Positions 34,041 through 47,077 are shown, counted from the first letter of the stretch. The stretch: DNA of 64,000 bases from Asparagopsis taxiformis (GCA_030407315.1 JALQPE010001715.1:25559-89558), one strand, 5' to 3'. Notes: a model not told the origin generated them from the sequence alone. Made by a program: numbers and translations.

Positions 34041-34075
34041 TGTCTATCGGACAAGTGGCCTCATATGAGGCCACT
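34041..34075 (+). repeat. Left inverted repeat of the piggyBac-like element
   Basis: TGTCTATCGGACA followed by GGCCTCATATGAGGCC, a perfect 16-bp palindrome. The mirror is at 49195-49249, where CCTCATATGAGG occurs once and a CCTCATATGAGG with GG flank occurs a second time. Confidence 0.8.
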
Positions 34076-34244
34076 TTTTACCACCCTAGTTTAAATTGAA
34101 AAAAATAAACGATTACCTCCAATTTTGCCACAAGAAGACTTGCCGGCGAGATTGATGGTGTGGCAGGGCAGAGTAAATGTTTGAATTTTAATTCTCACGT
34201 CAGCAAACCACGACATCTCCATTGCAATCCCGAAATCACAAAAA

Positions 34245-34790
34245 ATGGTGAAACCACTTGATTGTCGCCAAGTTGTCGGAAACAGGGTCCTCGCCCCTGC
34301 CAGACACCTGACATCTATCTCCAAGTGTCGCAGGATGTATGGCGCCGGATGGAAGACAAAGATGATATCCGGAACTGTCATTCGAGCCATTAAAGAGAGA
34401 GGCAACAAGCCATTGATGACATCAATCGAGGTTGAGTGGGAGCTGGCTGATGGTAACAAGGTGACAGCCCTGCGTCTCTGCAGTGTCATGGAACCTGCAG
34501 ATGATACAGAGGAACAAGTAACAGAAGGAGGAGATCAGGCTTAAGAGACTGGGAGTGAAGAGAATGAGCCCGAAAAACCAGATGCAGTCACGCCGCAAGA
34601 ACGTGACATGAGTACGAGTGTTAATACTCTGCCATGTGACACTGAGTCAACTGGTGAGCCAATTGTCATCTGCAATGACGTGGAATGGAATGTGTCTGGT
34701 GTATCAATGCAAATGAATGGATGGCGCCCCACACGGCCGTGGAAGGTGATTGGTGTAGTGCAATGCTCGAGCTGTCGATTCGACTTAGGA
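34245..34790 (+). pseudogene. N-terminal module of the piggyBac-like transposase
   Basis: One frame, with a TAA at 34542-34544. It contains CRRMYGAGWKTKMISGTVI and further on VEWNVSG and MNGWRPTRPWKVIG. A block with RRMYGxGW and a later WKV occurs at the start of piggyBac-type proteins of oomycete and algal elements, from memory. The frame breaks at about 34790, where foreign sequence begins. Confidence 0.5.
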
Positions 34791-35760
34791 TAGTGAGCCG
34801 ATTCGGCTAAGCACTGCGAGGTGTTCGAGCCCTCCTGTCTCAGAAGTCAGGATCAGGGTAGAGGTGGTAGAGCTAAGGCGGTTCGCCTGCTTGACGGTGG
34901 GTTGTAAGGCCACACAGAAGAGACTTCGAGAATCTTGGTTCAAGTGATACTGCTATGCAGGTCAGAGGTTGGATTGTCAGGCCAGCCCTAAAGGAGTAGA
35001 GGTGATAGCGCAAACACTGGATCAATAGTACACTGAAGGAGTAGTGTGTGACGGTGATACACCGGGTGTCAACGGACACTTAGTGTGTGAGGGGAATGAC
35101 CAACGGTCGAGAAGGAAATGAAGGGGAGCTGATACAGCGTGAATGGTGGTAAAACAAGCAGATGAGGGTACCTGATAGGTGGAGGAGGGTGAGTGGGTAC
35201 GTGCGCCACGGGTGGCACGGTCAGGGAAGAGACCGTGAAAGGGCAGAGGAGAAGCTGATACAGCGAGACGGCGACACCGGAGGCGCTGGTACAGCGGCAA
35301 GAGTAAGGCCAGACTTGTGACACACACTATAGACAAAGGCGGAGTAGGCAAACAGTTACTGCGATCCGCAGGATGGGAGCGAAGCGACACGATCAGGTCC
35401 GGTGGTGCACCAAGAGGCCGAAGACTCCTGATAGAAGGGCACGCGCGCCACAGGCTGCGCGCGGAAAGGGATAATGCTGATACAGCGGGTGGAGTGCCAA
35501 CGGAAAACGCTGGATCAGCGACGAACGGGTACCGGAAGGGTGCCAAGCACTATAGCCAAGGGAGAAGCAGGCTGTGGATGAGACGGCGAAACGCACCTCG
35601 GGAGCAAAATGACAACCGAACTTCCGGTCGCTTTACAATCGAAGAACTGGGCGATCCGCCGTAAAATAAATACTATGTTACAGCACGGTGGCTAGCCCTA
35701 AGTGAACTTCTACGGTTGTCAGTGGATAGGCTAAATACTGGTACAGTAGGGCGGTCGGAA
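34791..35760. other. Apparent insertion inside the piggyBac-like transposase gene
   Basis: About 970 bp, GC-richer, separating the N-terminal module from the catalytic core. No gene. Variants of GCTG-ATA-CAGCG, a small hairpin motif, recur near 35131, 35251, 35287, 35477 and 35510. Element type unknown and ends not resolved. Confidence 0.35.
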
Positions 35761-35948
35761 AAACCCTAAGTGGCCGTTATGGCCGGCGTGGTAAACTCAC
35801 TGTTAGTGTACTGTAAAACAGCTAGTGCTGGTGTACAACTTCAGTGTACCACAGAGTCCAAGTGTACTGCGTTCAGTGTTTCACTGTGGACAGGTAAAGT
35901 ATCAAAAATACGATGTGAATTAAAGTTCCGAAAAGATATGCAAAATAT

Positions 35949-36795
35949 TTGGTGTTTCACCACACAAGGCGGTCCGCCACGTGGCATTGCGCCACAATTG
36001 GTCCATTGGATGAGATAATATCTGAAGGACACGGCCCATCAGATATGACACCGTATGACTATTTCCAGTGGATGTTTCCAATGGGATTTTTGAGCGCTAT
36101 CGCCTCATACTCCAATTACGAGCTGGAAAAGCGGAATCTCAAACCTACCTCGCTGGGAGAGATTTTGAAGTATTTTGGAGTCATTGTACTCGTGTCACGA
36201 TTTGAGTTCAGTGGGAGGCGCTCACTCTGGAGTAGTCAGTCTGGGACTAAATACATCCCCACACCGATGTTTGGACAAATTATGTCACGCAAACGGTTTG
36301 AAGAGCTGAGACAGTACGTGACTTACTCCATGGTTCGTGACGAAACTGACCGATGGGCTGTCATATCTAAGTTTATCACCGCCAGCAATGACCACAGAAG
36401 CTCTCAGGTATTCCCTTCCGATTCGATATGTGTCGATGACAGTATGTCAATGTGGTATGGTCTTGGAGGTGACTGGATCGACATCGGACTCCCACATTAC
36501 GTTGCAATGGACCGTAAGCCCGAGAATGGACGTGAGCTTAAAACTGCATCATGTGGCAATAGTGGCATCATTCTAAGGATGGATGTGGTGGTGTCAGCCG
36601 AGGAGACACGTGGAAAAGCATTCGAGTCCGAAACGACTCATGGTGCTGCCATCACATTAAGGCTCGTCGAGCCATGGTTTTATACACACCACCTCGTGTG
36701 TGCTGATTCATACTTTTCCTCAGTTGAAACGGCAGAAATACTCTTCAAGCATGGACTACGTTTCACTGGTGTCGTCAAGAATGCCACAAAGGGAT
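35949..36795 (+). pseudogene. piggyBac-like transposase, catalytic core up to the insertion
   Basis: The frame holds LKPTSLGEILKYFGVIVLVS and RFEFSGRRSLWSS, then first catalytic Asp region ICVDDSMSMWYGLGGDW, HYVAMDRKPENG, and second catalytic Asp region VCADSYFSSVETAEILF. It is the DDE_Tnp_1_7 fold. The protein is cut in the codons after NATKG at 36795 by element 2, and the third catalytic Asp lies in the other half at 48035-48060. The open frame continues 14 codons into element 2 by chance. Confidence 0.85.
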
Positions 36796-37110
36796 CGTCT
36801 GTGTTCTCGGAAATGGACGCGGACGTCCACAACCTCTAGTACACCTAGTATTACTAGGCGGACGTCCATGTTCTCCAGTATTTTTGGATGTCCGCCTAGA
36901 ACCGGACGTCCATGCGGTCTAGTACGTCTAGTATTACTAGGACGACATTCATTGTTTCTAGTACCACGGATGTCCCCCTCGGGATGGACTTCCGCCATGT
37001 CTATGTCAACCTAGGACGGGCGCCGGTTCAGAAATTCAAAAATTTCGACCCCGGAAATTTCTGCCGCCTTGCTCGACATGGATGTCCGCATCCATCACGG
37101 CGACCACTCT
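36796..37110 (+). repeat. L terminus of element 2
   Basis: Same arrangement as the L terminus of element 1: GGACGCGGACGTCC, CTAGTATTACTAG, then further GGACGTCC and GGATGTCC copies, with GAAATTCAAAAATTTC at about 37031. Only scattered substitutions separate the two copies. Confidence 0.85.
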
Positions 37111-37649
37111 ATTTTTCCTTGTCGGTCGACTCCAATTTCGTCTTTAATTTTTTCATCCTCTCGCTCACACCCCCTTCCATTTGGTGCTCACCTCCCCCGT
37201 ACTGTACCTCAAACACCCCCAATACCACTCTAGAACGCATTTTCAGCTACCTATCCCCGCTTCCACGGTGCACACCTCCATTCCATACCTACTTTTCTGC
37301 TCTACCGTACAGATTTCTTATAACCAGTCCTCATACTACCTCAGAATAGGGAAAACATCCCCTATCCCCTCGACCATGCTCTCCCCCATCACCTTTGCAA
37401 CGTATTGTTCTTCAATACCCTCTCTCCTCTTCCTTCAACCCCTCTCCTTCGCCCTCTCCACAAACTTCCCCTGTAGCTTACTCTTCGAAAACCTCTCACT
37501 CCTCATCCCGTACCCGACCTGCTCCACTCCTCCCTCCCTCACCTGCTACATGCCCCCACGCCATCCGCATCTTCGATACCGTATACACCACCACCACCAC
37601 CACCGGCCCACGCTCCCGCTCCGACGCCGTCTCCCCAGAAACCTCCCCG

Positions 37650-38090
37650 CTCTGAACCACATATCAACCCCCCACTTCGCACCCATCCTCCCACTCTCGT
37701 CCCTCCCCAAATACAATAACCCCCTTCTTCTCCATCACATCCCCACTCACCAAAGCCAGAACAGACGCCACCCCCTTCCCGCCTCTTTCTCCTCACTTTC
37801 CTAAAAAACCCCTCCTCTCGGCGCCTTCAACCGCACCCTCCTACGGTCCCACCTAAACACCTCCTCCGCCCTCACTACCCCAACACCCCGCAGTGTCTCC
37901 CCAATCCCCATCATATGCTCGTCGGCACTCCTCTCCGAATCACAATCCAATCTAAACCCGCACTCCGTACATTTCCACCTCCCCCTGTACTATTCCAAGA
38001 TTGCATCCCTCCAGAGAACACATCCTCATACCACAGAAGAATTTTCTTCCTCTCATACCTCATCCTTAAAACCTCCATCAGCTCCATCTA
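37650..38090 (-). pseudogene. Decayed L-end gene with zinc-finger-like motif (element 2 copy)
   Basis: Minus strand, read toward the L terminus. Keeps WKCTECGFRLDCDSERSADE followed by HMMGIGE, VRAEEVFRWDRRRVRL, and, in another frame, GVASVLALVSGDVMEKKGVI. Differences from the element 1 copy include M to L, K to E and I to M, but an in-frame TAG precedes the zinc-finger block. The opposite strand gives long Pro/Ser-rich frames that are artefacts of the purine skew. Confidence 0.35.
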
Positions 38091-38427
38091 AATTTCGATG
38101 TAAATATTTTCTCCACTATGCAATCTCAAACATGTATGAACGTATGCCTTTCCGCTTTGTCAACCCTGAATATTGGTACTCATGTATTCATAAAATAGGG
38201 CCACCCACATCCCTATCCCGTTCTGCAAGCTTTACAAACCACTAGACGCATACTCCAGAACTATACAACAAACACTACTCGCTATTTCAGACGACGCGGT
38301 ACACAAATAGCGTAGTCTCAACCTTCCGTGAGGCCTTCTCTGATGCGCACAAGTGCGAAACACGTCTAGACGTACATCAGAAGTGAGCGCGGGATTTTTC
38401 GGCACAGGAGATGCTGGGCCACCAAAT

Positions 38428-40365
38428 TGGTTTTGCGGAAATTTTAGAATTTCTGGGCTGGCCAGCAATGCAATCGAGCTGGACATCCACCGGACGTCCA
38501 TTTCAGGTTGATCGTGAGAGAGTAGGGCGGGACCATGATGAAACAAGGACCAAGACCTGTCCCTGACGTGTTGAGCCTGAAATCGACCCTTCGTAAGACG
38601 CGATTTTGGCTTACAGTTGGTGCTTACAGAAGCCAGTGATGACCCCGGTCGGGGCGGCAGCCGGTTCCTGGGGCCGTTGTGGCCAAATTAGACACCTTGA
38701 TTTGAATTGAAATTTGGGCTATTCTCAAAAACATGCACATGTGAACATGTTTTTGAGATGGGGGTCTGCCGTACGGCACAATCGACCCGCCCAAATCGAT
38801 GATTTTTCACAATTTTTTTCTGCCCGAAATTTTAGAATTTCTGGGCTGGCCAGCAGTGCAATCAAGCTGGACATCCACCGGACGTCCATTTCAGGTTGGT
38901 CGTGTGCTGCCCACATCCATGCATTGCAGCAACTAAGCAGGCGGGCTCACTACTCATACAAAGTGCACGTAGCATGGGCAGCATGATGGATGAGCAGTGT
39001 TTGTCGTGAGAAAGTGGGGTGGGAGCATGTCGAAACAAGGACCAAAACTTCGCCCTGGCGTATTGAGCCTGAGCCTGGAATCGATCCTTCGTGAGATGTG
39101 GCTTTGCTTACAGTTGGTGCTTACAGAAGCCAGCGATGGCCCCGCTCGGGGCGTCGGATGGCTTCTTCTGGGGCCGTTGTGGCCAGATTAGACACCTTGA
39201 TTTGAATTGAAATTTGGGCTATTCTCAAAAACATGCACATGTGAACATGTTTTTGAGATGGGGGTGTGCCGTACGGCACTTTCGACCTCCCAAATCGATA
39301 TAATTTTGCAATTTTTTTTCTGACTGAAATTTTAGAATTTCTGGGCTCGCCAGCAATGCAATTGAGATGGACATTCACCGGACGTCCATTTCAGGTTGGT
39401 CGAGTATTGCACATGGATACAGTTTTGCAGCTATTTCTCAGCCCAACATTTTAGAATTTCAGGGCTGACCAGCAATGTAACCGAGGCGGACTTCCACTGG
39501 ACGTCCATTTCAAGTTAGGCTAGTGCTGCACATTTGCTCGCATCGCAGCAACTAAGCAAGTGTTGAGAGCACCGAGATGCCATGCAGACAAGAGGGAACC
39601 GGCTGCAAACGGCTTCCCTGGTCGGCAGCTGGATGTCTGGATGTCAATGGCTGCAAGCATGGAAATCTTGCTACCGCACGGCGCATACACACTGCAGCAG
39701 CACATCACTGACGCATGCGAAAGTTGGGTGCTGCAGTGCGTGGTTGTTTGTGTGTTTGTGTGTGCACGACGAACCTTGTGGTATCCCTAGGCGTGCACTG
39801 GTGCAAAACATTTGGACTGCCCCATCGGTCGTACTTTGACGCATTTACATGCATCGGAGAACGACCAAGGAGGTAGAGCAGCAATCGCTGTTGGCTGAGC
39901 GTCCAAATTGGAGGGCTTGGGACAATGGTTCTATAGCAGTCATTTATAGGACGCCCACCGTTGATGACTGAGATCCACGGTGGGTTTAGTATTCATGGTG
40001 TTGTCCTGCATTGGCGGATGTCGAAGACGAGTACTTCCAGTGAGCGTCCAAGCTGAACAGCGTGAGTGGGTAAGTGAGCGGGGAGGGGCCGCTCGGGGCG
40101 CTTGGTAGCTTCTGGGGCCGTTGTGGCCAAATTAGAATCGATTCTTGATCAAGCCTATGTCCGGCGGACGTCCTGAATTGCTTTATTTTTTGGGCTATTC
40201 TCAAAAACATGCACATGTGAACATGTTTTTGAGATGGGGGTGTGCCGTACGGCACTTTCGACCGCCCAAATCGATGTATTTTTGCATTTTTTTTCTGACT
40301 GAAATTTTAGAATTTCTGGGCTCGCCAGCAATGCAATTGCGCTGGTCATTCACCGGACGTCTATA
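38428..40365 (-). repeat. Left inverted arm of element 2 (palindrome units)
   Basis: Units on the minus strand at about 38428-38510 (truncated), 38670-38899, 39171-39400 and 40113-40365, with a partial one at 39440-39515. The stretch 39520-40110 between units matches 43520-44... of the right arm and 2280-2940 of element 1. This arm is nearly identical to 42976-44925 in inverted orientation. Confidence 0.85.
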
Positions 40366-40593
40366 TGCGCTCAAGCGATTGCTGTCTGCTTCAAATACCT
40401 GAGACATTATTGCCCCACACGACATAAAGTCCCCCAACATGCGACGCCCATCAAACATAAACATTTTCATGCTCTTACTACATTCTAGTCGCACACATAC
40501 ATCCATCTTCAAACAAAAAATGTCATTTAAACACCACCAGTCCCGCTTCATCGTACGCCAATACCGTCCAGTCGCCCAGCAGACAAGCTAGCC

Positions 40594-42288
40594 GTGCAGA
40601 AAACAAGCACTGCCATCTACGACGGAAACGACTGGATCTCATCATCGCTCTCAGCATTTCCAACAAGCCCAACATGTTTCCCCTACGTCACCCTGCAAAA
40701 CGATACCATTGTATACTTCTGCATTCTCCGTCAATTGCATTCATTCAATCTGCGCAATGAATTCTTCAATCTCGAAGCCGGCCGGGTTTTCTGCCCATCC
40801 TGCAATAAGGGCATTGGAGAAAGTTCTCTAACAATGGCCACTAAAGCCTTGATGCAACTACACGGTGCTGATTGCTTCTATCGCTTCCTCAAATCTGTCG
40901 ACATTTACAACATACCATCCATCCGAAACATTTCCAAACTAAACTAGACTGTTCATTGACAAACTCGTGTGTAGCCCCATTTAGACCACTCACCACTGGT
41001 ATCTGCTGAGTCACCGCGCACTGCCCTGGTGCTCCCTCCTGAATTCGCTTGGGCTGTCTCAATACATTCCGTACTATGCCTATGAAGCAGTCCCATTATG
41101 GATCAGCGTTCTGCGTGTTCAGCACATCATCCCCACGTTACCAGAGCTGCAATTTCTCAGCGGTACGGGTATCATCAATCCTTAGCACAGATGTGATACA
41201 GCAGCCGATGCAGGTCAATTTCTAGACTCGTAATTTTGCACTCAAGAAGGGAGATCGGTATGGAAATTGTCCAGGCATAACAAACCGCCTGTCCTGCTCT
41301 CCTGCAGAGCAAGCTCCATCGATCCAGTCGATCAGGAACCTGACGACATGTAGTCGGCGTTCGTTCCGGACGCGGAAAGGGCAAATTTTTGTGTGGCGTT
41401 TGCAGATTCAGTCGCAACGGGAAGCGATGAAACTTTCCGCATGGCGTTTGACTGCGGTTTATTTGAGACAGACATCGAGCGATCGGTGTTTCTGTCCAGA
41501 TGAAGCTGGAGATCAATGCCGTATTTGAGCTGATAATTGGAGCAAAGATTTGAAACAAATTTTCTGTGCAAATTTACGACGCGACACGGCGGAGGGTGGA
41601 TAACTCAACGTTAGATGTTATTGGTTGAGCCAACATTACAAGACCGTACCGACGACACGCGCAATCATTGATTTTTCGCTCATTGCTTAGGGAGCAAAAC
41701 TGTCCTATGGTCGTATCAAGTTAGACCAGCACATATTTCCGAAACATCTTGGTGGAACGAAGTCGGTGCTCACGAAAGCCTGAGAGCTGCCTTGAGTCGA
41801 GGATTTTGTACGCCGCCTTATCTGTGGTAGTTTCATACTGCGTTGTTTCACCGTTGGACCTGTGCCACGCACACTTGGATCTCTCTCCATACGTACGTGT
41901 AGATATGATGTGAATTGAGCTACAATAGCATACCAAACTGGAAACCAGTATCTACATGCTTTGTGAGAATATAATGCCTCTTCCTCGAGAAAAGGCCTCC
42001 TTCGGAATACTAGATTTCATTCAACCATATCCATCCATCTCCCATCGCTTCAGCATGAAATCATCACCATTCCATCCATCGCAACGTTCGTCTCTATCGA
42101 AACACTACTCTCCACACATCTCCCCGATCTTTCAGTCCGACCGTACCCGGCGGCGGCCGAGAGAAACGTACTGGCCATTGTTAAAAGTATCTACGACGGC
42201 AATGAGCGCATATATTAAATCATTCTCTATGTGAACACAGACCCTGATTGCCTCTCGTTTGTGGCAGAAATGAAACAAACACAAAGAC
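40594..42288 (+). pseudogene. Decayed or multi-exon gene, element 2 copy
   Basis: Counterpart of the minus-strand gene at 1-1805. The block 40594-40947 lacks an ATG and is preceded by GCCGTGCAG, which could be a splice acceptor. It carries IYDGNDWISSSLS and FNLEAGRVFCPSCNKGIGES. The block at about 41297-41520 (minus-strand mirror of the coding direction in element 1 must be read on the complementary frame) has acquired a stop where element 1 has Tyr. The block from 42190 has IYDGNERIY and DPDCLSFVAEMKQ. Function unknown. Confidence 0.3.
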
Positions 42289-42975
42289 TGCAACTCGTCC
42301 ATGCGAAAAGCAAAAGCTACAGATTTTTAGCAAGTATCGATAGCTACAAAGAACCACTGCAACGTTTATTCTAGACTTGTATACATTTTCATTAGCACTT
42401 ACATTACCATACACGAATAGTATTGCATTAAAGATGTTTATGAGAATGACAGGGGTCAGCGGCCGGGTTCCCTCCAGCTCAGCTTGGCTCAGCTCCGGAT
42501 GCAGATGTGGTGAAGGGAAGAGAGAAAAGTCAGATATTCTACCATGATCTGATTTGATTTGCAATCCGAGAACTTCTTGACTCCCAAAAGGTGTAAACAG
42601 TATCCCTGCATATTGGCATCGCCCAAAAGAACTGCAGCACTAACTCAATTTTCATTGCAGAGATCAGCACAACGTATTCGTCTTGAGTGTCACAAGTTGC
42701 AATTAGATGGCGCTGACTCGAAGCTAGGAGAGTTGGTAGTTGTGCCGAGTCGGCGTCTTCGGTTTGATCGCTCGTGTAAATATCCAAGCAAAATGGCAGG
42801 CAAGGAGATACAAAGCCACGCAACAATCAAGCTTACCACATTCCCCAGCCAGAATCACCATAGAAATCCTTGCAGTCTGCATCACACAGATCATCTTACG
42901 CAGTGCGTGCTGCCCAGGTCGTTATTCGGCCCTATCCAGAAACACTTTCAGGCCTAGTGCAACCAGTAGATCTGA
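42289..42975. other. Unique centre of element 2
   Basis: Not found elsewhere in the window. Opposing frames of 85-130 codons occur at 42539-42957; the minus-strand one (ending RIANQIRSW) looks slightly more protein-like, but nothing is recognisable. Confidence 0.3.
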
Positions 42976-44915
42976 AATGGAAATGGACGTCCGGTGAATG
43001 ACCAGCGCAATTGCATTGCTGGCGAGCCCAGAAATTCTAAAATTTCAGTCAGAAAAAAAATGCAAAAATACATCGATTTGGGCGGTCGAAAGTGCCGTAC
43101 GGCACACCCCCATCTCAAAAACATGTTCACATGTGCATGTTTTTGAGAATAGCCCAAAAAATAAAGCAATTCAGGACGTCCGCCGGACATAGGCTTGATC
43201 AAGAATCGATTCTAATTTGGCCACAACGGCCCCAGAAGCTACCAAGCGCCCCGAGCGGCCCCTCCCCGCTCACTTACCCACTCACGCTGTTCAGCTTGGA
43301 CGCTCACTGGAAGTACTCGTCTTCGACATCCGCCAATGCAGGACAACACCATGAATACTAAACCCACCGTGGATCTCAGTCATCAACGGTGGGCGTCCTA
43401 TAAATGACTGCTATAGAACCATTGTCCCAAGCCCTCCAATTTGGACGCTCAGCCAACAGCGATTGCTGCTCTACCTCCTTGGTCGTTCTCCGATGCATGT
43501 AAATGCGTCAAAGTACGACCGATGGGGCAGTCCAAATGTTTTGCACCAGTGCACGCCTAGGGATACCACAAGGTTCGTCGTGCACACACAAACACACAAA
43601 CAACCACGCACTGCAGCACCCAACTTTCGCATGCGTCAGTGATGTGCTGCTGCAGTGTGTATGCGCCGTGCGGTAGCAAGATTTCCATGCTTGCAGCCAT
43701 TGACATCCAGACATCCAGCTGCCGACCAGGGAAGCCGTTTGCAGCCGATTCCCTCTTGTCTGCATGGCATCTCGGTGCTCTCAACACTTGCTTAGTTGCT
43801 GCGATGCGAGCAAATGTGCAGCACTAGCCTAACTTGAAATGGACGTCCAGTGGAAGTCCGCCTCGGTTACATTGCTGGTCAGCCCTGAAATTCTAAAATG
43901 TTGGGCTGAGAAATAGCTGCAAAACTGTATCCATGTGCAATACTCGACCAACCTGAAATGGACGTCCGGTGAATGTCCATCTCAATTGCATTGCTGGCGA
44001 GCCCAGAAATTCTAAAATTTCAGTCAGAAAAAAAATTGCAAAATTATATCGATTTGGGAGGTCGAAAGTGCCGTACGGCACACCCCCATCTCAAAAACAT
44101 GTTCACATGTGCATGTTTTTGAGAATAGCCCAAATTTCAATTCAAATCAAGGTGTCTAATCTGGCCACAACGGCCCCAGAAGAAGCCATCCGACGCCCCG
44201 AGCGGGGCCATCGCTGGCTTCTGTAAGCACCAACTGTAAGCAAAGCCACATCTCACGAAGGATCGATTCCAGGCTCAGGCTCAATACGCCAGGGCGAAGT
44301 TTTGGTCCTTGTTTCGACATGCTCCCACCCCACTTTCTCACGACAAACACTGCTCATCCATCATGCTGCCCATGCTACGTGCACTTTGTATGAGTAGTGA
44401 GCCCGCCTGCTTAGTTGCTGCAATGCATGGATGTGGGCAGCACACGACCAACCTGAAATGGACGTCCGGTGGATGTCCAGCTTGATTGCACTGCTGGCCA
44501 GCCCAGAAATTCTAAAATTTCGGGCAGAAAAAAATTGTGAAAAATCATCGATTTGGGCGGGTCGATTGTGCCGTACGGCAGACCCCCATCTCAAAAACAT
44601 GTTCACATGTGCATGTTTTTGAGAATAGCCCAAATTTCAATTCAAATCAAGGTGTCTAATTTGGCCACAACGGCCCCAGGAACCGGCTGCCGCCCCGACC
44701 GGGGTCATCACTGGCTTCTGTAAGCACCAACTGTAAGCCAAAATCGCGTCTTACGAAGGGTCGATTTCAGGCTCAACACGTCAGGGACAGGTCTTGGTCC
44801 TTGTTTCATCATGGTCCCGCCCTACTCTCTCACGATCAACCTGAAATGGACGTCCGGTGGATGTCCAGCTCGATTGCATTGCTGGCCAGCCCAGAAATTC
44901 TAAAATTTCCGCAAA
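42976..44915 (+). repeat. Right inverted arm of element 2 (palindrome units)
   Basis: Units on the plus strand at about 42976-43235, 43951-44179 and 44451-44680, a truncated one at 44841-44915 and a partial one at 43835-43910. Translations of the two arms in any frame differ at almost no position (for example one Gly/Asp change), so they were duplicated or homogenised recently. Beyond 44925 the similarity to the left arm falls sharply but persists to about 45090. Confidence 0.85.
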
Positions 44916-45099
44916 ACCAATTTGGTGGCTCAGCATCTCCTGTGCAGAAAACTCTCGCACTCATTTCTGATATACGTTTTGACGTGTTTTTTACTTTTAA
45001 GCATCAGGAAAGGCGTTACGGAAAATTGGGACTACGCCACTTGTGAGCCGCGTCGTCTGAGATAGCGAGTAGAGTTTGTTGTATAGTATTTATATTGTA

Positions 45100-47077
45100 T
45101 TCCAAATGTGCGTTCGAGACCTCGTTTGTAATGTTCTCGTGGTTTTGTGGGTATCAGTTTTGTGCTCACTTCTGGCAGCCCAATGGTGGAATGTGCCTGA
45201 GCGATCAATCATCACCGCTAGGTCACACATTTTGCTGGCAACGTGCGCTTGGAAGGACGAATGACCGCCGTGGGAGATGGATTTTCAATTAATTCATTTG
45301 AAATAATAAAATTATATTAACTGCGAACTTCATGGAATAAGTTTGTGCTTTACAGTGGATATTACAGGGATCATTTAAGGGAAGCAAATGGATTGTGATA
45401 TATATGATTATACCATTCCGATGTTCTCGATCCGGATCTCATCATTCGGGAGTTCAGAGACCATGGCTTGGGCCATTATTAATCTCAATACCGGCGATGA
45501 TATGGAGTATGCACAGCAGGACTTAAGCTGACGTTGAAAGCTGTCCAGTCGACGCCGCAGGTTAATCTGTGGAGTTCCACTTCTCCGCCGTCACTGGCTG
45601 AGGTTCTTTGGTCGTGTTTCCTTTGTTTGGTGTAGAGGATAGAACGACGGTGAGTATGCCAGTTTGGAGAGTATGCAGCGAGGGAAGCGTGTGTTTTGAG
45701 TCGTACTGTTGTCGTTGATGCGATATTGATTCATTAGACGCTTCGTGAGTCGTGGTTTGCATGTTGTGAACCATGGGAGGCAGGTAAGTAAGTTAGTCTC
45801 GCGGGTGTGCAATAAGGGATGCATGGGTTTTTAGTCTGACTGTTCTGGTTCATTTTGATGTTGTATAGGTGGTGCAGGAATAGTGATGAAGTAAGGTAAG
45901 TTTCATTGAGCTGAAAGACGGGTTTCGCGATGAAATGGAATGCTGACTACATTTTTTCGTTGCACGATTTGTGAATTATTGGTTGTATTGTTTGTATGAT
46001 GCAACGAGATGAAGAGGTTAAGTGCGTCCTGAGGGTATGAAGCGAGGGAAGTGTTTGTTTTAAATTTGACTGTCGTCTTTTATGCAATATTTATTTATTG
46101 GGAGCTTAGTGAGTCATGGTGCATATTTGCTGAAGGGTGGAAGGAAGGTAGGCGAGCATTTGAGGGGTGCAGTGAGTGGAATGTGGGTTTTGAGTCTGAC
46201 TGCTGTGGTTGATGTTGATTTTGTGTAGGTGATTCTGGAATGGTGATGACGGAAGGTAAGTTACATTGAGCGCCTAGTTAAGTTGCGCGAAGATATGGAA
46301 TGCTGACTACATTTTTTTGTACAATTTTTGACTTATGGTTTCTATTGTGTGCAGGATACAACGAGGGTAAGTAAGTTCTGAGGGTATGCAGCGAGGGAAG
46401 CATGGGTTTTCAGTCCGACTGTTGTTGTTGATTTCGATTTTTTGTAGGTGATGCAGGAATGGTGATGACGGAAGGTAAGTTGCATTTAGCGCGCAGTCCG
46501 GTGGTGCGAAGATGCGGAATGTTGACTTCATTTGTTGGTTGTGAGATTTTCGACTTTTGGTCTGTATTGTGTGTAGAATGAAACGAGAGTAAGTGAGTTC
46601 TGAGGGTATGCATCGAGAGAAGTGTTTGTTTCGAATCTGACTATTGCAGTTAATGCGATATTTATTCATTGGAAGCTTATCCAGTCATGGTGCGTATTGT
46701 GTCGAGCGAAGGAAAGTGCGGAAGTTTTGAGAGTATGCTGAGAGGGACATGTGGGTTTTGAGTCCGACTGTTGTTGTTGATTTCGATTTTATGCAGGTGA
46801 TGCTGGAATGGTGATGACAGAAGGTAAGTTTCATTGAGCGCCAAGACTTGTTTTGCGAAGATATGGACTGCTGACTTTGATTATTCATTGCAAGGTTTTT
46901 GCATCATGGTTTGTATTGTGTGTAGGATGGATGAGAGGTAAGTAAGGGATTTTCTAAGATATCTGGCGTGGTAAGCGTTGCTTTTGAATCTGACTGTTGG
47001 GGTTGATGTTGTGTATGTGATGCAGGAGTGGTGAAGCAGGAACGGCAGGACTCAGGGAGAGTGAAGAAGGGATCTAG
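45100..47077 (+). pseudogene. R-end micro-exon gene, element 2 copy (mutated)
   Basis: Plus strand, read toward the R terminus. A hydrophobic start region (CVRDLVCNVLVVLWVSVLCS, about 45105-45165) and an exon with MAWAIINL (ATG 45473, ending CGCCGCAG at 45560, with two in-frame TGA) precede a series of tiny exon-like blocks with consensus splice sites. 12-nt blocks: 45638-45649, 46355-46366, 46577-46588, 46926-46937. 18-nt blocks: 45878-45895, 46238-46255, 46457-46474, 46806-46823. Nearly every block is followed by GTAAGT or GTGAGT. The last exon starts at 47026 and stops at 47077 (SGEAGTAGLRESEEGI). Degenerate blocks lie near 45775, 46000, 46130 and 46700, and two 18-nt blocks have CTG instead of CAG at the acceptor. 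Confidence 0.45.
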
